Positions 24,853 through 34,069 are shown, counted from the stretch's first letter. The stretch: DNA of 64,000 nt from Blautia_A aquisgranensis (GCF_040096615.1 NZ_JBBMEJ010000002.1:1-64000); one strand, 5' to 3'. Numbers and translations are program-made. Notes: generated by a model from the sequence alone, not told the origin.

Positions 24853-25467
24853 ATGGGAAAAAGTAAATATGTAGTTACGATCACCAGACAGTTCGGAAGC
24901 ATGGGACGTCCTATTGCAAAAAAAATGGCCGAGAAGCTGGGAATTGAATATTATGACAGAGATATTGTGGATCAGGCCGCGAAGAAATTGAATCTTCCGG
25001 TTTCTGTAGTGGATGAAGTAGAGGAAACGGCGAAAAAGGTCAAGGTGAGTCCTTTTGCAAGAATGATGTTTCCTCTAGGAAAAGGAACGAACAATACACA
25101 GGATAAGATCTTTGAGGCACAGCAGAATATCATTAAATTCCTGGCAGAAAAAGAGACCTGTGTTATCGTCGGAAGATGTGCGGATTTTACGCTTGAGGAA
25201 ATGGAAAATGCCATGCATATTTATATTTATGCGCCGTATGAAGTGCGAGTGGAGCATTGCGTAAAGGATCTGAACATTGAGATCGAGGAAGCAAGAAAAA
25301 TGATCGTGGCTGTTGATGAGGCGCGTGATTCTTATCATATGCAGTATGCCGGATATCATCCGGATGACAAGAATCATAAGAGTATTCTTGTGGACAGCAG
25401 CTTCCTTGATGTGGAAGGTACAGCGGATTTTCTGGTGGATGCTGTGAAGAGAAAATTTCAGCTGTAG
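24853..25467 (+). CDS. cytidylate kinase-like family protein
   Basis: 204 residues from ATG 24853 (GGAGG at 24839-24843); the longer frame would overlap the dehydrogenase gene. Belongs to the cytidylate-kinase-like group (PF13189): VTITRQFGSMGRPIAKKMA is the modified P-loop, YYDRDIVDQAAKKL follows, and CVIVGRCADF is the second conserved motif. These proteins are common in Clostridia and their real substrate is unknown. Its place inside a catabolic operon, 13 nt after the dehydrogenase, suggests a regulatory or substrate-phosphorylating role. Confidence 0.85.
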   Translation: MGKSKYVVTITRQFGSMGRPIAKKMAEKLGIEYYDRDIVDQAAKKLNLPVSVVDEVEETAKKVKVSPFARMMFPLGKGTNNTQDKIFEAQQNIIKFLAEKETCVIVGRCADFTLEEMENAMHIYIYAPYEVRVEHCVKDLNIEIEEARKMIVAVDEARDSYHMQYAGYHPDDKNHKSILVDSSFLDVEGTADFLVDAVKRKFQL

Positions 25468-25544
25468 AGTAAAAAGAAGCGTTCTGCCGGAAGAACAAAC
25501 GGCAGAGGCTTGTTGTAAAAAAGAACAGAAGGGACAGATGGATC

Positions 25545-26405
25545 ATGCGGAAGGTGACAGTAGCAGCGACGCAGATGGCGTGTAGCTGGGACAGAGAGGC
25601 AACACTTGCGAAGGCAGAAAAACTGGTACGGGAGGCAGCTGCGAAGGGTGCGAATATCATTCTTTTACAGGAGCTTTTTGAAACGCCGTATTTCTGCCAG
25701 AGACATGATTTTGAATATATGGAGCTTGCCACAACGCTGGAGGAGAATCCGGCTGTGAAACGTTTTCAGGAGGTGGCAAAAGAGCTGGATGTGGTGATTC
25801 CGGTGAGCTTTTTTGAGAGAGCCGGAAATGCTGCTTTTAACTCTATTGCGATCATTGATGCGGATGGTACGGTTCTGGGAAAATACAGAAAGACGCATAT
25901 TCCGGATGGAATGCCTTATGCGGAGAAATTTTTCTTTACTCCGGGTGATACGGGATTTAAGGTCTGGAAAACAAAGTATGGTACCATCGGTGTGGGTATC
26001 TGCTGGGATCAGTGGTTCCCGGAAGCTGCCAGATGTATGGCGCTTCTTGGCGCGGAGATTCTTTTTTATCCGACTGCGATCGGCAGTGAGCCGGTTCTTC
26101 AGACGGATTCAAAACCGCACTGGCAGAGATGTATGCAGGGACATGCGGCGGCAAATATCATGCCTGTGATCGCTTCCAACCGAATTGGCCATGAGGTACA
26201 GAAGGATTCTGAGATGACTTTTTATGGTTCTTCTTTTATTGCGGATGAGACCGGCGGACTGGTGGCTGAGGCTGACCGTGAGACGGAGGGCGTGATCACG
26301 GCGGAGTTTGATCTGGATGCAATCGCTCAGAAGAGACGTGAGTGGGGCGTTTTCCGTGACAGAAGACCGGAGATGTATGGTACGTTGCTGACGCATGGAT
26401 GTTAG
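25545..26405 (+). CDS. aguB: carbon-nitrogen hydrolase, N-carbamoylputrescine amidase type
   Basis: 286 residues, nitrilase superfamily. The Glu-Lys-Cys triad is visible: E43 (LQELFE), K116 (YRKTHIPD) and C153 (GICWDQWFPEAAR). ETPYFCQ, DGMPYAEKFFFTPGDTGF and SNRIGHE are hallmarks of N-carbamoylputrescine amidases, which release putrescine, CO2 and ammonia. There is no agmatine deiminase gene in the window, so the carbamoyl or amide substrate could come from the amidohydrolase of this operon. The symbol is by family resemblance. Confidence 0.82.
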   Translation: MRKVTVAATQMACSWDREATLAKAEKLVREAAAKGANIILLQELFETPYFCQRHDFEYMELATTLEENPAVKRFQEVAKELDVVIPVSFFERAGNAAFNSIAIIDADGTVLGKYRKTHIPDGMPYAEKFFFTPGDTGFKVWKTKYGTIGVGICWDQWFPEAARCMALLGAEILFYPTAIGSEPVLQTDSKPHWQRCMQGHAAANIMPVIASNRIGHEVQKDSEMTFYGSSFIADETGGLVAEADRETEGVITAEFDLDAIAQKRREWGVFRDRRPEMYGTLLTHGC

Positions 26406-26438
26406 ATTTATTAGGATTAAGATACTGGAGGATGAAAA

Positions 26439-27551
26439 ATGCAGGAACTGATGATCAGGCCGACAATCTACAGTTTTGATAACTGTCGGCAGTTTGCAGA
26501 GGAATTTAAACTTGGCGAGGGGGATCTTTTGTTTACCAACCGCCGGATTTTTAAGAAGGATTTTGAGCCGCTGGGGTTGAAGTGTGATGTGATTTTCCGT
26601 GAGGATTACGGAAAGGGTGAGCCTACGGATGTGATGGCGGATGCGATCTGGAAGGACGTTCCGAAGGATGCGAAGCGGGTTGTTTCTGTGGGTGGTGGAA
26701 GTATTCTGGATCTTTCCAAGCTGTTTGCACTGGAGAATGTTTCTCCGGTTACGGATCTTTATGATGGGAAGATTCCGGTTGTAAAAAACAAGGAGCTGGT
26801 GCTGGTTCCGACTACCTGTGGTACGGGTTCTGAGGTGACGAATATTTCGATTCTTGCGCTTACGACGAAGGGGACGAAGAAGGGACTGGCTGTGGATGAG
26901 CTTTATGCGGATGCGGCGGTTCTGATCCCGGAGCTTCTGGAGGATCTGCCGTTTCAGTTTTTTGCAACGAGTTCTATTGATGCGCTGGTTCATTCTGTGG
27001 AGTCCAGTCTTTCTCCGAAGGGGAATGAGACGACGCGGCTGTTTGGGTATAAGGCGATTGAGATGATCCTGAAGGGGTATATGGAGATCCGGGATCATGG
27101 TCAGGAGGCGAGGGTTCCGCTTCTGAAGGATTTTCTGATGGCTGCGAATTATGCGGGTATTGCGTTTGGTAATGCTGGATGTGCGGCTGTTCATGCGTTG
27201 AGTTATCCGCTTGGTGCGAAGTATCATGTGGCGCATGGGGAGTCGAATTATGCGATGTTTACGGGTGTGCTTAAGAATTATATGGAGATTAAGTGTGATG
27301 GTGAGATCGCGCGGCTGAATGCGTTTATGGCGGCGATTCTTGGGTGCGAGGTGGATGTTGTTTATGATGAGCTGGAGAGGCTTCTGAATGTGATGATTCC
27401 GAAGAAGGCGCTGCATGAGTATGGGGTGTCTGAGGAGGAGCTGGATGAATTTACGGATTCTGTGATGGAGAATCAGGGGAGATTGATGGCGAATAATTTT
27501 GTGGAGCTGGATCGGGAGCGGGTTTATAAGATTTATAGGGAGTGTTTCTGA
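26439..27551 (+). CDS. iron-containing alcohol dehydrogenase, 4-hydroxybutyrate dehydrogenase type
   Basis: 370 residues, group III metal-dependent dehydrogenase. NAD loop VVSVGGGSILDLSK (85-88) and metal ligands D181-x3-H185, H252 and H266 are present. The N-terminus (IYSFDNCRQFAEEF) and IFREDYGKGEPTD closely recall clostridial 4-hydroxybutyrate dehydrogenase, which interconverts succinate semialdehyde and 4-hydroxybutyrate. GGAGG precedes the ATG. Last gene of the operon. Its 3' half has strong G-over-C bias that continues into the next, oppositely oriented gene. Confidence 0.85.
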   Translation: MQELMIRPTIYSFDNCRQFAEEFKLGEGDLLFTNRRIFKKDFEPLGLKCDVIFREDYGKGEPTDVMADAIWKDVPKDAKRVVSVGGGSILDLSKLFALENVSPVTDLYDGKIPVVKNKELVLVPTTCGTGSEVTNISILALTTKGTKKGLAVDELYADAAVLIPELLEDLPFQFFATSSIDALVHSVESSLSPKGNETTRLFGYKAIEMILKGYMEIRDHGQEARVPLLKDFLMAANYAGIAFGNAGCAAVHALSYPLGAKYHVAHGESNYAMFTGVLKNYMEIKCDGEIARLNAFMAAILGCEVDVVYDELERLLNVMIPKKALHEYGVSEEELDEFTDSVMENQGRLMANNFVELDRERVYKIYRECF

Positions 27552-27575
27552 GGTTCAGTGGAGCGTTTGGTGCGA

Positions 27576-27608
27576 ACGGGTCGGTGTTTTTGCCGGCTCG
27601 TTTTTTTT
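27576..27608 (+). terminator. terminator of the catabolic operon
   Basis: CGGGTCGG (27577-27584) pairs with CCGGCTCG (27593-27600) with two wobbles, followed by T8. Confidence 0.75.
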
Positions 27609-27633
27609 GTGTAGGGTTTCGGGGAAGGGGACG

Positions 27634-27844
27634 CCCGGGAGGCGTGTGCGCCCTGTCACTGGGGCTTCGTCGGGGGCTAGCTTCTAGGCTGCCGGGATTC
27701 TGCTAAAAGCGTTTTCCAAAAAGCCGAACTCGCTCCGGATGTCGCTCAGACAGCGGCTTTTTGAAAAACAACGCAGATTCCCGCCAGCCAAGAATCAGCT
27801 CCCCTCCTGCAGAGTCCAGTGACAGGGCGCACACGCCTCACGGG
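27634..27844. repeat. 211-nt palindromic element in a convergent gap
   Basis: Outer arms 27634-27662 and 27816-27844 are inverted copies of 29 bp with one mismatch; the core GGCGTGTGCGCCCTGTCACT is exact. Inside, CTGCCGGGATTCTGC (27689) faces GCAGATTCCCGCCAG (27773) with two mismatches, and CAAAAAGCCG (27717) faces CGGCTTTTTG (27754). The centre is a loop of about 27 nt. It is G+C-rich compared with the surroundings and holds no gene. It could be a MITE-like insertion or a structured RNA. The rest of 27552-27986 holds the operon terminator and the diverged repeat described next. Confidence 0.75.
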
Positions 27845-27911
27845 CTGGCTTTCCCGAGTGGTTGGGGTGTGTGGTCTGGTGGGAGTTGGATGGGCCATCA
27901 GCGCTTCGCTG
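27835..27911 (+). repeat. diverged dispersed repeat, copy 1
   Basis: GCCTCACGGGCTGGCTTT (27835-27852) and GGAGTTGGATGGGCCATC (27882) are matched at 49493 and 49541 with nearly the same spacing (47 and 48 nt). Overlaps the right arm of the 211-nt palindrome. Confidence 0.6.
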
Positions 27912-27986
27912 GATGGCTGGGAGGAAAGGCTGAGTTTGATGGTGTCTGACGGGAGGTTGTGCGTCGGCGCTGCGCTGGACACCTTG

Positions 27987-28994
27987 TTATACGGAGAAGC
28001 GTTTGATCAGGGTGGTGGAGACTTCTATTTTTACGGAGTGGGGGACGGGGCTTTTTATTTCTCGGATGAGTTGGGCGGCGGCTGTCTGGCCCATGAATTT
28101 TCGGGGGACGTCGACGGTGGTGATGGAGGGGTCTATGATGCGGCCTTCGGAGATGTTGTCGAAACCTGCGATGGCGATGTCTTCGGGGATTTTGTAGCCG
28201 CGGAGTTTTAGGGCTTTGATGGCGCCGATGGCGATGAGGTCGTTGTCTGCGAAGTAGGAACCGGCGAGGGGTGAGCCGCTGTCTATGATCTCCAGCATGT
28301 CGGAGAATGCGCCTTCAATAGATGGGGAGAGTTCGTGGATGATGGATTTGGCGGTGGACATGCCGTGTTCGCGGACTGCCCGCTGGAAGCCGTGGCGGCG
28401 TTCGCGAAAGTTTGTGATCTTGTAGGAGGAGGAGAGGTGTCCTGGCTGGCGGCCGCAGCGGTCAATGAGGTAGCTGGTAGCGAGATAAGCGCCCTGGGCG
28501 TTATTGCTGAGTATGCAGCTGCAGTCTGCGGAATCGAAATAGGAATCCAGGAGGACTACTGGGACGGACAGCTGGAGAAATTCATGGCATACGGAAGCGG
28601 AGACTTCGGTTCCCAGAAGGATGACGCCTGCACATTGGGAGATGCGGAGTTCTTCGATGTATTTCTGAAGTTCGTCGGCTTTTTCGTAGAGCTGGAAGGT
28701 TTTCAGGTGATAGCCGTTTTTGCGGCATTCCTGTTCGATTCCTTCGGTGAGCTCGGAGAAGATTGGGGTATAATTTAAGATGGCGTTGTGAGCGCGGCAG
28801 ATGATACAGTAGATGTCGCCGGTCACATTTTTTTTCATGGAAAGTCGGCTGAAATCGTAGCCGGCTTTTTCTGCTTCCCGGATAACGAGGGCTCTTGTTT
28901 CGGTGCTGACTCCGGGTTTTCCGTTCAAGGCCATGGAGACGGCTGTGGCAGAGAGATTTAATCTGGCGGCGAGTTCTTTTGCTGTGATTCCCAT
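27987..28994 (-). CDS. LacI family transcriptional regulator
   Basis: 335 residues. N-terminal LacI HTH (ITAKELAARLNLSATAVSMA, hinge about 45-60), then a periplasmic-binding-protein-like effector domain with VILLGTEVSASVC, VVLLDSYF, GSYFADNDLIAIGAIKALK and IAIAGFDNISEGRIIDPSIT. It is divergent from the sugar operon at 29275 and is the natural repressor of it, sensing a sugar or sugar phosphate. The plus strand over this gene stays rich in G relative to C although the gene is on the minus strand. Confidence 0.9.
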   Translation of the reverse strand: MGITAKELAARLNLSATAVSMALNGKPGVSTETRALVIREAEKAGYDFSRLSMKKNVTGDIYCIICRAHNAILNYTPIFSELTEGIEQECRKNGYHLKTFQLYEKADELQKYIEELRISQCAGVILLGTEVSASVCHEFLQLSVPVVLLDSYFDSADCSCILSNNAQGAYLATSYLIDRCGRQPGHLSSSYKITNFRERRHGFQRAVREHGMSTAKSIIHELSPSIEGAFSDMLEIIDSGSPLAGSYFADNDLIAIGAIKALKLRGYKIPEDIAIAGFDNISEGRIIDPSITTVDVPRKFMGQTAAAQLIREIKSPVPHSVKIEVSTTLIKRFSV

Positions 28995-29130
28995 GAGTGT
29001 TTTCCTCCGATCTTTACTGGATAATTGTGTTTATATATGAAGTGGTGTAATAAAAAAAGTGGCATTTGTGGTTGCTATATGAATTTCCTGAACTGTTTTA
29101 ATTATAGGATGTTTTCCCCCTACTTACAAC

Positions 29131-29183
29131 AATAAAGTAAAAAATAAAGTAGAAATCACTTTATTTTTTGTAGAAATAAAGTG
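29131..29183. promoter_or_regulatory. candidate LacI-type operator region
   Basis: CACTTTATTT (29157-29166) and AAATAAAGTG (29174-29183) form a perfect inverted repeat of 10 bp around 7 nt. Two more AATAAAGTA half-sites lie at 29131 and 29143. The region lies about 90-140 nt before the isomerase start and on the regulator side as well. Confidence 0.5.
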
Positions 29184-29274
29184 CATATCAAGATATTATA
29201 CAGATAACAAAGATAGAACATAAAAACGAATCACATATAAACAAGTAAACAGGATTCATGAAAGGAGTTCAAAA

Positions 29275-30675
29275 ATGGATAAGATCAAAATTGGTTATGC
29301 ACCAACCAGAAGAAGTATTTTCAGCGCACCGGATGCAGTGAAATATCGTGGACTTACTGCTAAGAGACTTGAGGAGCTTGGTGTTGATTTCGTAGATATC
29401 ACAGATATCAACGATGAGGGGCTTCTCTACAATGACGAGGGTCTTGAGAAGATCATCGCTAAATTCAAAAAAGAGAAAGTTGACGGACTTTTCCTTCCAC
29501 ACTGCAACTTTGGTACAGAGTATGAGTGTGCAAGACTTGCAAAAGCTCTTGATGTTCCGGTTCTTCTCTGGGGACCTCTGGATGAGAGACCTGAGCCGGA
29601 TGGAACAAGACTTCGTGATACACAGTGCGGACTTTTTGCAACAGGTAAGGTTTTAAGAAGATTCCGTGTTCCGTTTACATACATGACAAACTGCAGACTG
29701 AATGATCCGGTATTTGAAAGAGGAATCAAAGATTTCCTTGCTGTCTGTAATGTAGTTAAAACATTCAAGAATATCCGCATCCTTCAGATTTCCACAAGAC
29801 CGTTCGACTTCTGGACAACTATGTGCAACGAGGGTGAGCTTCTTGAGAAATTCAACATCCAGCTTGCACCGATCCCGATGCCGGAGCTTACTGATGAGGT
29901 AAAGAAAGCGAAAGCTGAGCAGACAGAGGTTCAGGAAGTTATGCAGTACTGCCGTGACAACATGGAGATCTGCATCAAAGAGGATGAGCTTGAGAACGTA
30001 GCTGCTCTTAAGGTTGCCATGAAACATCTGGCTGAGAAATATGGCTGCAAGGCAATCGCAATTCAGTGCTGGAACCAGCTTCAGAGCGAGCTTGGAATCA
30101 TGCCATGTGCAGCAAACTCCTTGTTAAATGATGAGGGAATCCCGACTGTATGTGAGACAGATATCCACGGTGCGATCACAGCACTTATGGTAGAGGCAGC
30201 AGGTATGGGCGAGACAAGAAGCTTCTTCGCAGACTGGACGATCCGCCATCCTGACGTAGAGAACGGCGAGCTTCTTCAGCACTGCGGACCATGGCCGATC
30301 TCCATCGCAAAAGAAACTCCGAAGCTTACTTACCCGCTGGCATTCGAGCATCCGGGAAGCATCACAGCTGAGGCAAAACACGGCGACGTTTCCCTGGTTC
30401 GTTTTGACGGAGATAACGGAGAGTATTCTCTTCTTCTTGGAAATGCAAAAGGTATCGACGGCCCGAAGGGTATGGGAACTTATCTCTGGGTTGAGGTTGA
30501 GAACATCAAACGCCTTGAGGCTAAACTGGTTGAGGGACCATACATCCATCACTGTGTCGGTATCCACAAGAATGTTGTTCCGGTACTTTACGAGGCATGC
30601 AAATATATCGGCGTAAAACCGGATCTCTATGACCCGATCGAGGAAGATGTGAAGGCTTATCTTCGCGGAGAATGA
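29275..30675 (+). CDS. L-fucose/L-arabinose isomerase family protein
   Basis: 466 residues. The fold family converts an aldose to a ketose with a divalent metal. Motifs include FLPHCNFGTEYECARLAKAL, VLLWGPLDERPEPDGTRLRD, the conserved metal Glu/Asp region VCETDIHGAITALM, and a C-terminal HHCVGIH. It is the first gene of the LacI-flanked operon, with AAAGGAG before the ATG. Codon choice is strongly biased, suggesting high expression when induced. The substrate could be a pentose or deoxyhexose; sequence alone does not decide. Confidence 0.85.
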   Translation: MDKIKIGYAPTRRSIFSAPDAVKYRGLTAKRLEELGVDFVDITDINDEGLLYNDEGLEKIIAKFKKEKVDGLFLPHCNFGTEYECARLAKALDVPVLLWGPLDERPEPDGTRLRDTQCGLFATGKVLRRFRVPFTYMTNCRLNDPVFERGIKDFLAVCNVVKTFKNIRILQISTRPFDFWTTMCNEGELLEKFNIQLAPIPMPELTDEVKKAKAEQTEVQEVMQYCRDNMEICIKEDELENVAALKVAMKHLAEKYGCKAIAIQCWNQLQSELGIMPCAANSLLNDEGIPTVCETDIHGAITALMVEAAGMGETRSFFADWTIRHPDVENGELLQHCGPWPISIAKETPKLTYPLAFEHPGSITAEAKHGDVSLVRFDGDNGEYSLLLGNAKGIDGPKGMGTYLWVEVENIKRLEAKLVEGPYIHHCVGIHKNVVPVLYEACKYIGVKPDLYDPIEEDVKAYLRGE

Positions 30676-30772
30676 TAAATAAAAAAAGCAGCGGCACGTT
30701 TTTCCGGAAGGGAAGCGTGCCGGGAGCTGCGAAGTCAATATAGAATCGAAAAAAGAAAGGACAGGAATCAGC

Positions 30773-31603
30773 ATGGATTTTAGAGAATTAAGCAAACTTG
30801 CGTATGATCTCAGAAAAGACACAGTAGATATGATCGTTGCCGGTAAGGGCGGACATATCGGTGGTGATATGAGCGTTATGGAGACTCTGGTTACACTGTA
30901 TTTTGATCAGATGAATATTTCCCCGGAGAATATGAATGATCCGGACAGAGACCTTTTCGTTATGAGTAAAGGACATTCTGTAGAAGCTTACTATGCAGTA
31001 CTTGCAAAGAAGGGCTTCCTTGATATTAAAGAAGTAAACGAGAAATTCAGCAAATTTGGATCACAGTATATCGGACATCCGAACAACAAGCTTCCGGGAA
31101 TTGAGATGAACTCAGGTTCTCTTGGACATGGCCTTCCGGTTTGTGTAGGTATGGCTCTTGCAGGAAAGATGAACAAGAAAGATTACCGTGTATACACAGT
31201 AATGGGTGACGGTGAGCTTGCAGAGGGTTCTGTATGGGAAGCAGCTATGGCAGGACACCAGTATAAACTGGATAACCTGTGTGCAGTTGTTGACCGTAAC
31301 AGACTTCAGATCTCCGGAAATACAGAGGACGTTATGGGACATGACGACCTTCACGAGAGATTTAAGAGCTTCGGATGGCATGTAGTTGATGTTGCTGACG
31401 GAAACAGCATTGAGCAGCTTCACGCAGCATTCGAGGAAGCAAAACAGACAAAAGGACAGCCGACTGTTCTGATCGCAAATACAGTTAAGGGTAAAGGTTC
31501 TGCAGTTATGGAGAACAAGGCTGCATGGCATCATCATGTACCAAGCCAGGAAGAGTATGACCAGATCATGAAAGATTTTGAAGAGAGAAAGGAGCAGCTG
31601 TAA
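30773..31603 (+). CDS. transketolase, N-terminal subunit
   Basis: 276 residues, thiamine-diphosphate-binding half of a split transketolase. GHIGGDMS, DLFVMSKGHSVEAYYAVLA, GSLGHGLPVCVGMALAGK and the ThDP motif GDGELAEGSVWEAAMAGHQY are intact. Works with the C-terminal subunit that starts three nt after its stop. Transfers two-carbon ketol groups between sugar phosphates. Found here in a sugar operon, it would channel a ketose phosphate into the pentose phosphate pool. Confidence 0.92.
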   Translation: MDFRELSKLAYDLRKDTVDMIVAGKGGHIGGDMSVMETLVTLYFDQMNISPENMNDPDRDLFVMSKGHSVEAYYAVLAKKGFLDIKEVNEKFSKFGSQYIGHPNNKLPGIEMNSGSLGHGLPVCVGMALAGKMNKKDYRVYTVMGDGELAEGSVWEAAMAGHQYKLDNLCAVVDRNRLQISGNTEDVMGHDDLHERFKSFGWHVVDVADGNSIEQLHAAFEEAKQTKGQPTVLIANTVKGKGSAVMENKAAWHHHVPSQEEYDQIMKDFEERKEQL

Positions 31604-31605
31604 TT

Positions 31606-32538
31606 ATGAATAAGATTCCAAACCGTAAAGCAATTTGTGACGTACTTTTAAAAGAAGCGGAAACCGATAAAGATATCGTTGTTCTTTGCAGTGACTCCAG
31701 AGGATCTGCATCTCTGGCACCTTTTGCAGACGCATATCCGGAGCAGTTCGTTGAGATGGGAATCGCTGAGCAGGATCTTGTCAGCGTATCTGCAGGTCTT
31801 GCACACTGTGGCAAAAAAGCTTTCGCAGCTTCTCCTGCATGCTTCCTTACTACAAGAAGCTATGAGCAGTGCAAGATCGATGTTGCATACTCCAACACAA
31901 ATGTAAAACTTATCGGAATCAGTGGCGGAGTCAGCTACGGTGCTCTTGGAATGAGCCACCATTCCGCACAGGATATCGCTGCTATGTCTGCAATTCCGAA
32001 CATGAGAGTTTACCTTCCAAGTGACCGTTTCCAGACAACAAAACTGGTTGAGGCACTTCTGAAAGATGAGAAACCGGCATACATCCGTGTAGGTAGAAAC
32101 CCGGTTGAGGATATTTATACAGAGGATAACTGCCCGTTTGAGATGGACAAGGCAACTGTTCTTACAGAGGGAACAGACGCAGCGATCATCGCATGTGGTG
32201 AGATGGTTCGTCCGGCACTTGAGGCTGCAAAACTCCTCGAGAAAGACGGAATCCACGCAACTGTTGTTGATATGTACTGCGTAAAACCTCTTGACAAAGA
32301 AGCAATCGTAAAAGCAGCATCCAACGCAAAGGTTGTTGTTACAGCAGAGGAGCATTCTCCATTCGGCGGACTTGGTTCTATGGTAAGCCAGGTTGTTGGC
32401 GCTGAGTGCCCACGTAAGGTTGTTAATATCGCACTTCCGGATGCACCGGTAATAACAGGAACTTCCCAGGAGGTATTTGACTATTACGGAATGAATGCAG
32501 AGGGAATCGCAAAAACTGTAAAAGACGCGCTGAAATAA
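31606..32538 (+). CDS. transketolase, C-terminal subunit
   Basis: 310 residues, pyrimidine-binding and C-terminal domains of split transketolase. VEMGIAEQDLVSVSAGLAHC contains the catalytic Glu that activates ThDP; GVSYGALGMSHHSAQDIA and VVTAEEHSPFGGLGSM are typical. Starts two nt after the N-subunit stop, so the two are coupled. The next gene starts 10 nt after its stop. Confidence 0.92.
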   Translation: MNKIPNRKAICDVLLKEAETDKDIVVLCSDSRGSASLAPFADAYPEQFVEMGIAEQDLVSVSAGLAHCGKKAFAASPACFLTTRSYEQCKIDVAYSNTNVKLIGISGGVSYGALGMSHHSAQDIAAMSAIPNMRVYLPSDRFQTTKLVEALLKDEKPAYIRVGRNPVEDIYTEDNCPFEMDKATVLTEGTDAAIIACGEMVRPALEAAKLLEKDGIHATVVDMYCVKPLDKEAIVKAASNAKVVVTAEEHSPFGGLGSMVSQVVGAECPRKVVNIALPDAPVITGTSQEVFDYYGMNAEGIAKTVKDALK

Positions 32539-32548
32539 GGTGAAAATT

Positions 32549-34069
32549 ATGGAAAAAAAATATGTTCTTGCGGTTGATCAGAGTACCCAGGGAACAAAAG
32601 CGATCCTGTTCGATGCGAACGGTGATCTGGTCTGCAGAACAGACCTTCCTCACAGACAGCTGATCAATGAAAAGGGATGGGTTTCCCATGATCTTTCCGA
32701 GATCTACAGCAATACGATCCAGGTCGTAAAGAACCTGGTGGAAAAAGCCGGAATCCAGAAAGAAGAGATAGCGTGTCTTGGAATCAGCAATCAGCGAGAG
32801 ACATCCGCAGCCTGGAGCCGCAACACAGGCGAGCCTCTGGCACCTGCCATTGTATGGCAGTGTTCCAGAGCTTCCGAGATCTGTGAGCGGATCAAGACAA
32901 ATGTGATGATCGATCCTGACCGTGAACAGAAGAAGAACGGCGGTGTGGCAGAGATCATCCGTCAGAAGACAGGAATGCATCTTTCTCCGTATTTTCCGGC
33001 AGCGAAATTCGCATGGCTCCAGGAGAACGTAGAAGAGGTAAAACAGGCGAAGAGAGATAACGATCTCTGCCTGGGAACCATTGATACATGGCTTCTGTTC
33101 AAGCTGACAAAAGGCCAGGTTTATGCAACGGATTATTCCAACGCATCCAGAACCCAGCTTTTTAATATTCATGACCTGAAATGGGACAAAGAGATCTGCA
33201 CATGGTTTGGTATCAATGCAGATATGCTTCCGGAGGTATGTGATTCCAGCATGCAGTACGGAACAACTGATTTTGAAGGATATTTCCAGACTCCGATTCC
33301 GATCTGTGGTGTGATCGGAGATTCCCAGGGAGCACTGTTCGGACAGGGCTGCATTGAAAAGGGAATGGTCAAGGCTACATACGGAACAGGTTCTTCTGTT
33401 ATGATGAACGCAGGAACAGAACCAATCATGTCAGACCTTGGTCTTGTAACTTCTCTTGCATGGGGACTTGACGGAAAAGTCACCTATGTATTGGAAGGAA
33501 ATATCAACTACACAGGCGCAGTTATCACATGGTTGAAAGATGATATGGGACTGATCACCTCTCCGGGAGAAACACAGGAGATGGCTGATCAGGCAAATAA
33601 AAATGATACCACTTATCTGGTTCCGGCATTTTCCGGTCTGGGAGCACCTTACTGGAAATCCGATGCAAAAGCCATTATCTATGGAATGAGCAGAACTACC
33701 GGAAAGAAAGAGGTCGTAAAAGCCGCACTGGAATCCATCGCATATCAGATCACCGATATTGTTGAGATGATGAAGGCAGAAGATGGAATGACAGTAAAAG
33801 AGCTCTGTGTAGACGGAGGTCCTACAAGAAATCAGTATCTGATGAAGTTCCAGAGTGATATCCTCGGAACAACAGTAAGTCTTCCTAGATGTGAGGAATC
33901 CTCAGCATTCGGAGCAGGTCTTATGGCTGGCTTGAGCTGTGGAATCTATAAGATGGAAAGTATTTTTGAGGTGAAGAACCGCAATCAGTTCATTCCGTCT
34001 ATGAGCGCACAGGAAAGAGATCAGAAATACAGTGGCTGGAAAAACGCTGTAGAAAAAGTTCTTGTATAA
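32549..34069 (+). CDS. FGGY-family carbohydrate kinase (glycerol/xylulose kinase-like)
   Basis: 506 residues from ATG 32549, with AAGGTGA upstream; a GTG at 32540 gives three more residues but lies on the ribosome site. N-terminal DQSTQGTKAILFD is the phosphate loop, NQRETSAAWSRNTGEPL is typical of the glycerol kinase branch, and GDSQGALFGQG, TYGTGSSVMMN and DGGPTRNQYLMKFQ complete the ATPase core. In this operon it most likely phosphorylates the ketose produced by the isomerase, although glycerol kinase-like residues are close enough to leave doubt. Confidence 0.87.
   Translation: MEKKYVLAVDQSTQGTKAILFDANGDLVCRTDLPHRQLINEKGWVSHDLSEIYSNTIQVVKNLVEKAGIQKEEIACLGISNQRETSAAWSRNTGEPLAPAIVWQCSRASEICERIKTNVMIDPDREQKKNGGVAEIIRQKTGMHLSPYFPAAKFAWLQENVEEVKQAKRDNDLCLGTIDTWLLFKLTKGQVYATDYSNASRTQLFNIHDLKWDKEICTWFGINADMLPEVCDSSMQYGTTDFEGYFQTPIPICGVIGDSQGALFGQGCIEKGMVKATYGTGSSVMMNAGTEPIMSDLGLVTSLAWGLDGKVTYVLEGNINYTGAVITWLKDDMGLITSPGETQEMADQANKNDTTYLVPAFSGLGAPYWKSDAKAIIYGMSRTTGKKEVVKAALESIAYQITDIVEMMKAEDGMTVKELCVDGGPTRNQYLMKFQSDILGTTVSLPRCEESSAFGAGLMAGLSCGIYKMESIFEVKNRNQFIPSMSAQERDQKYSGWKNAVEKVLV

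Noticed and set aside
32540..32548. GTG start for the FGGY kinase
   Set aside because: The GTG is part of the AAGGTGA ribosome site; ATG 32549 is correctly spaced.
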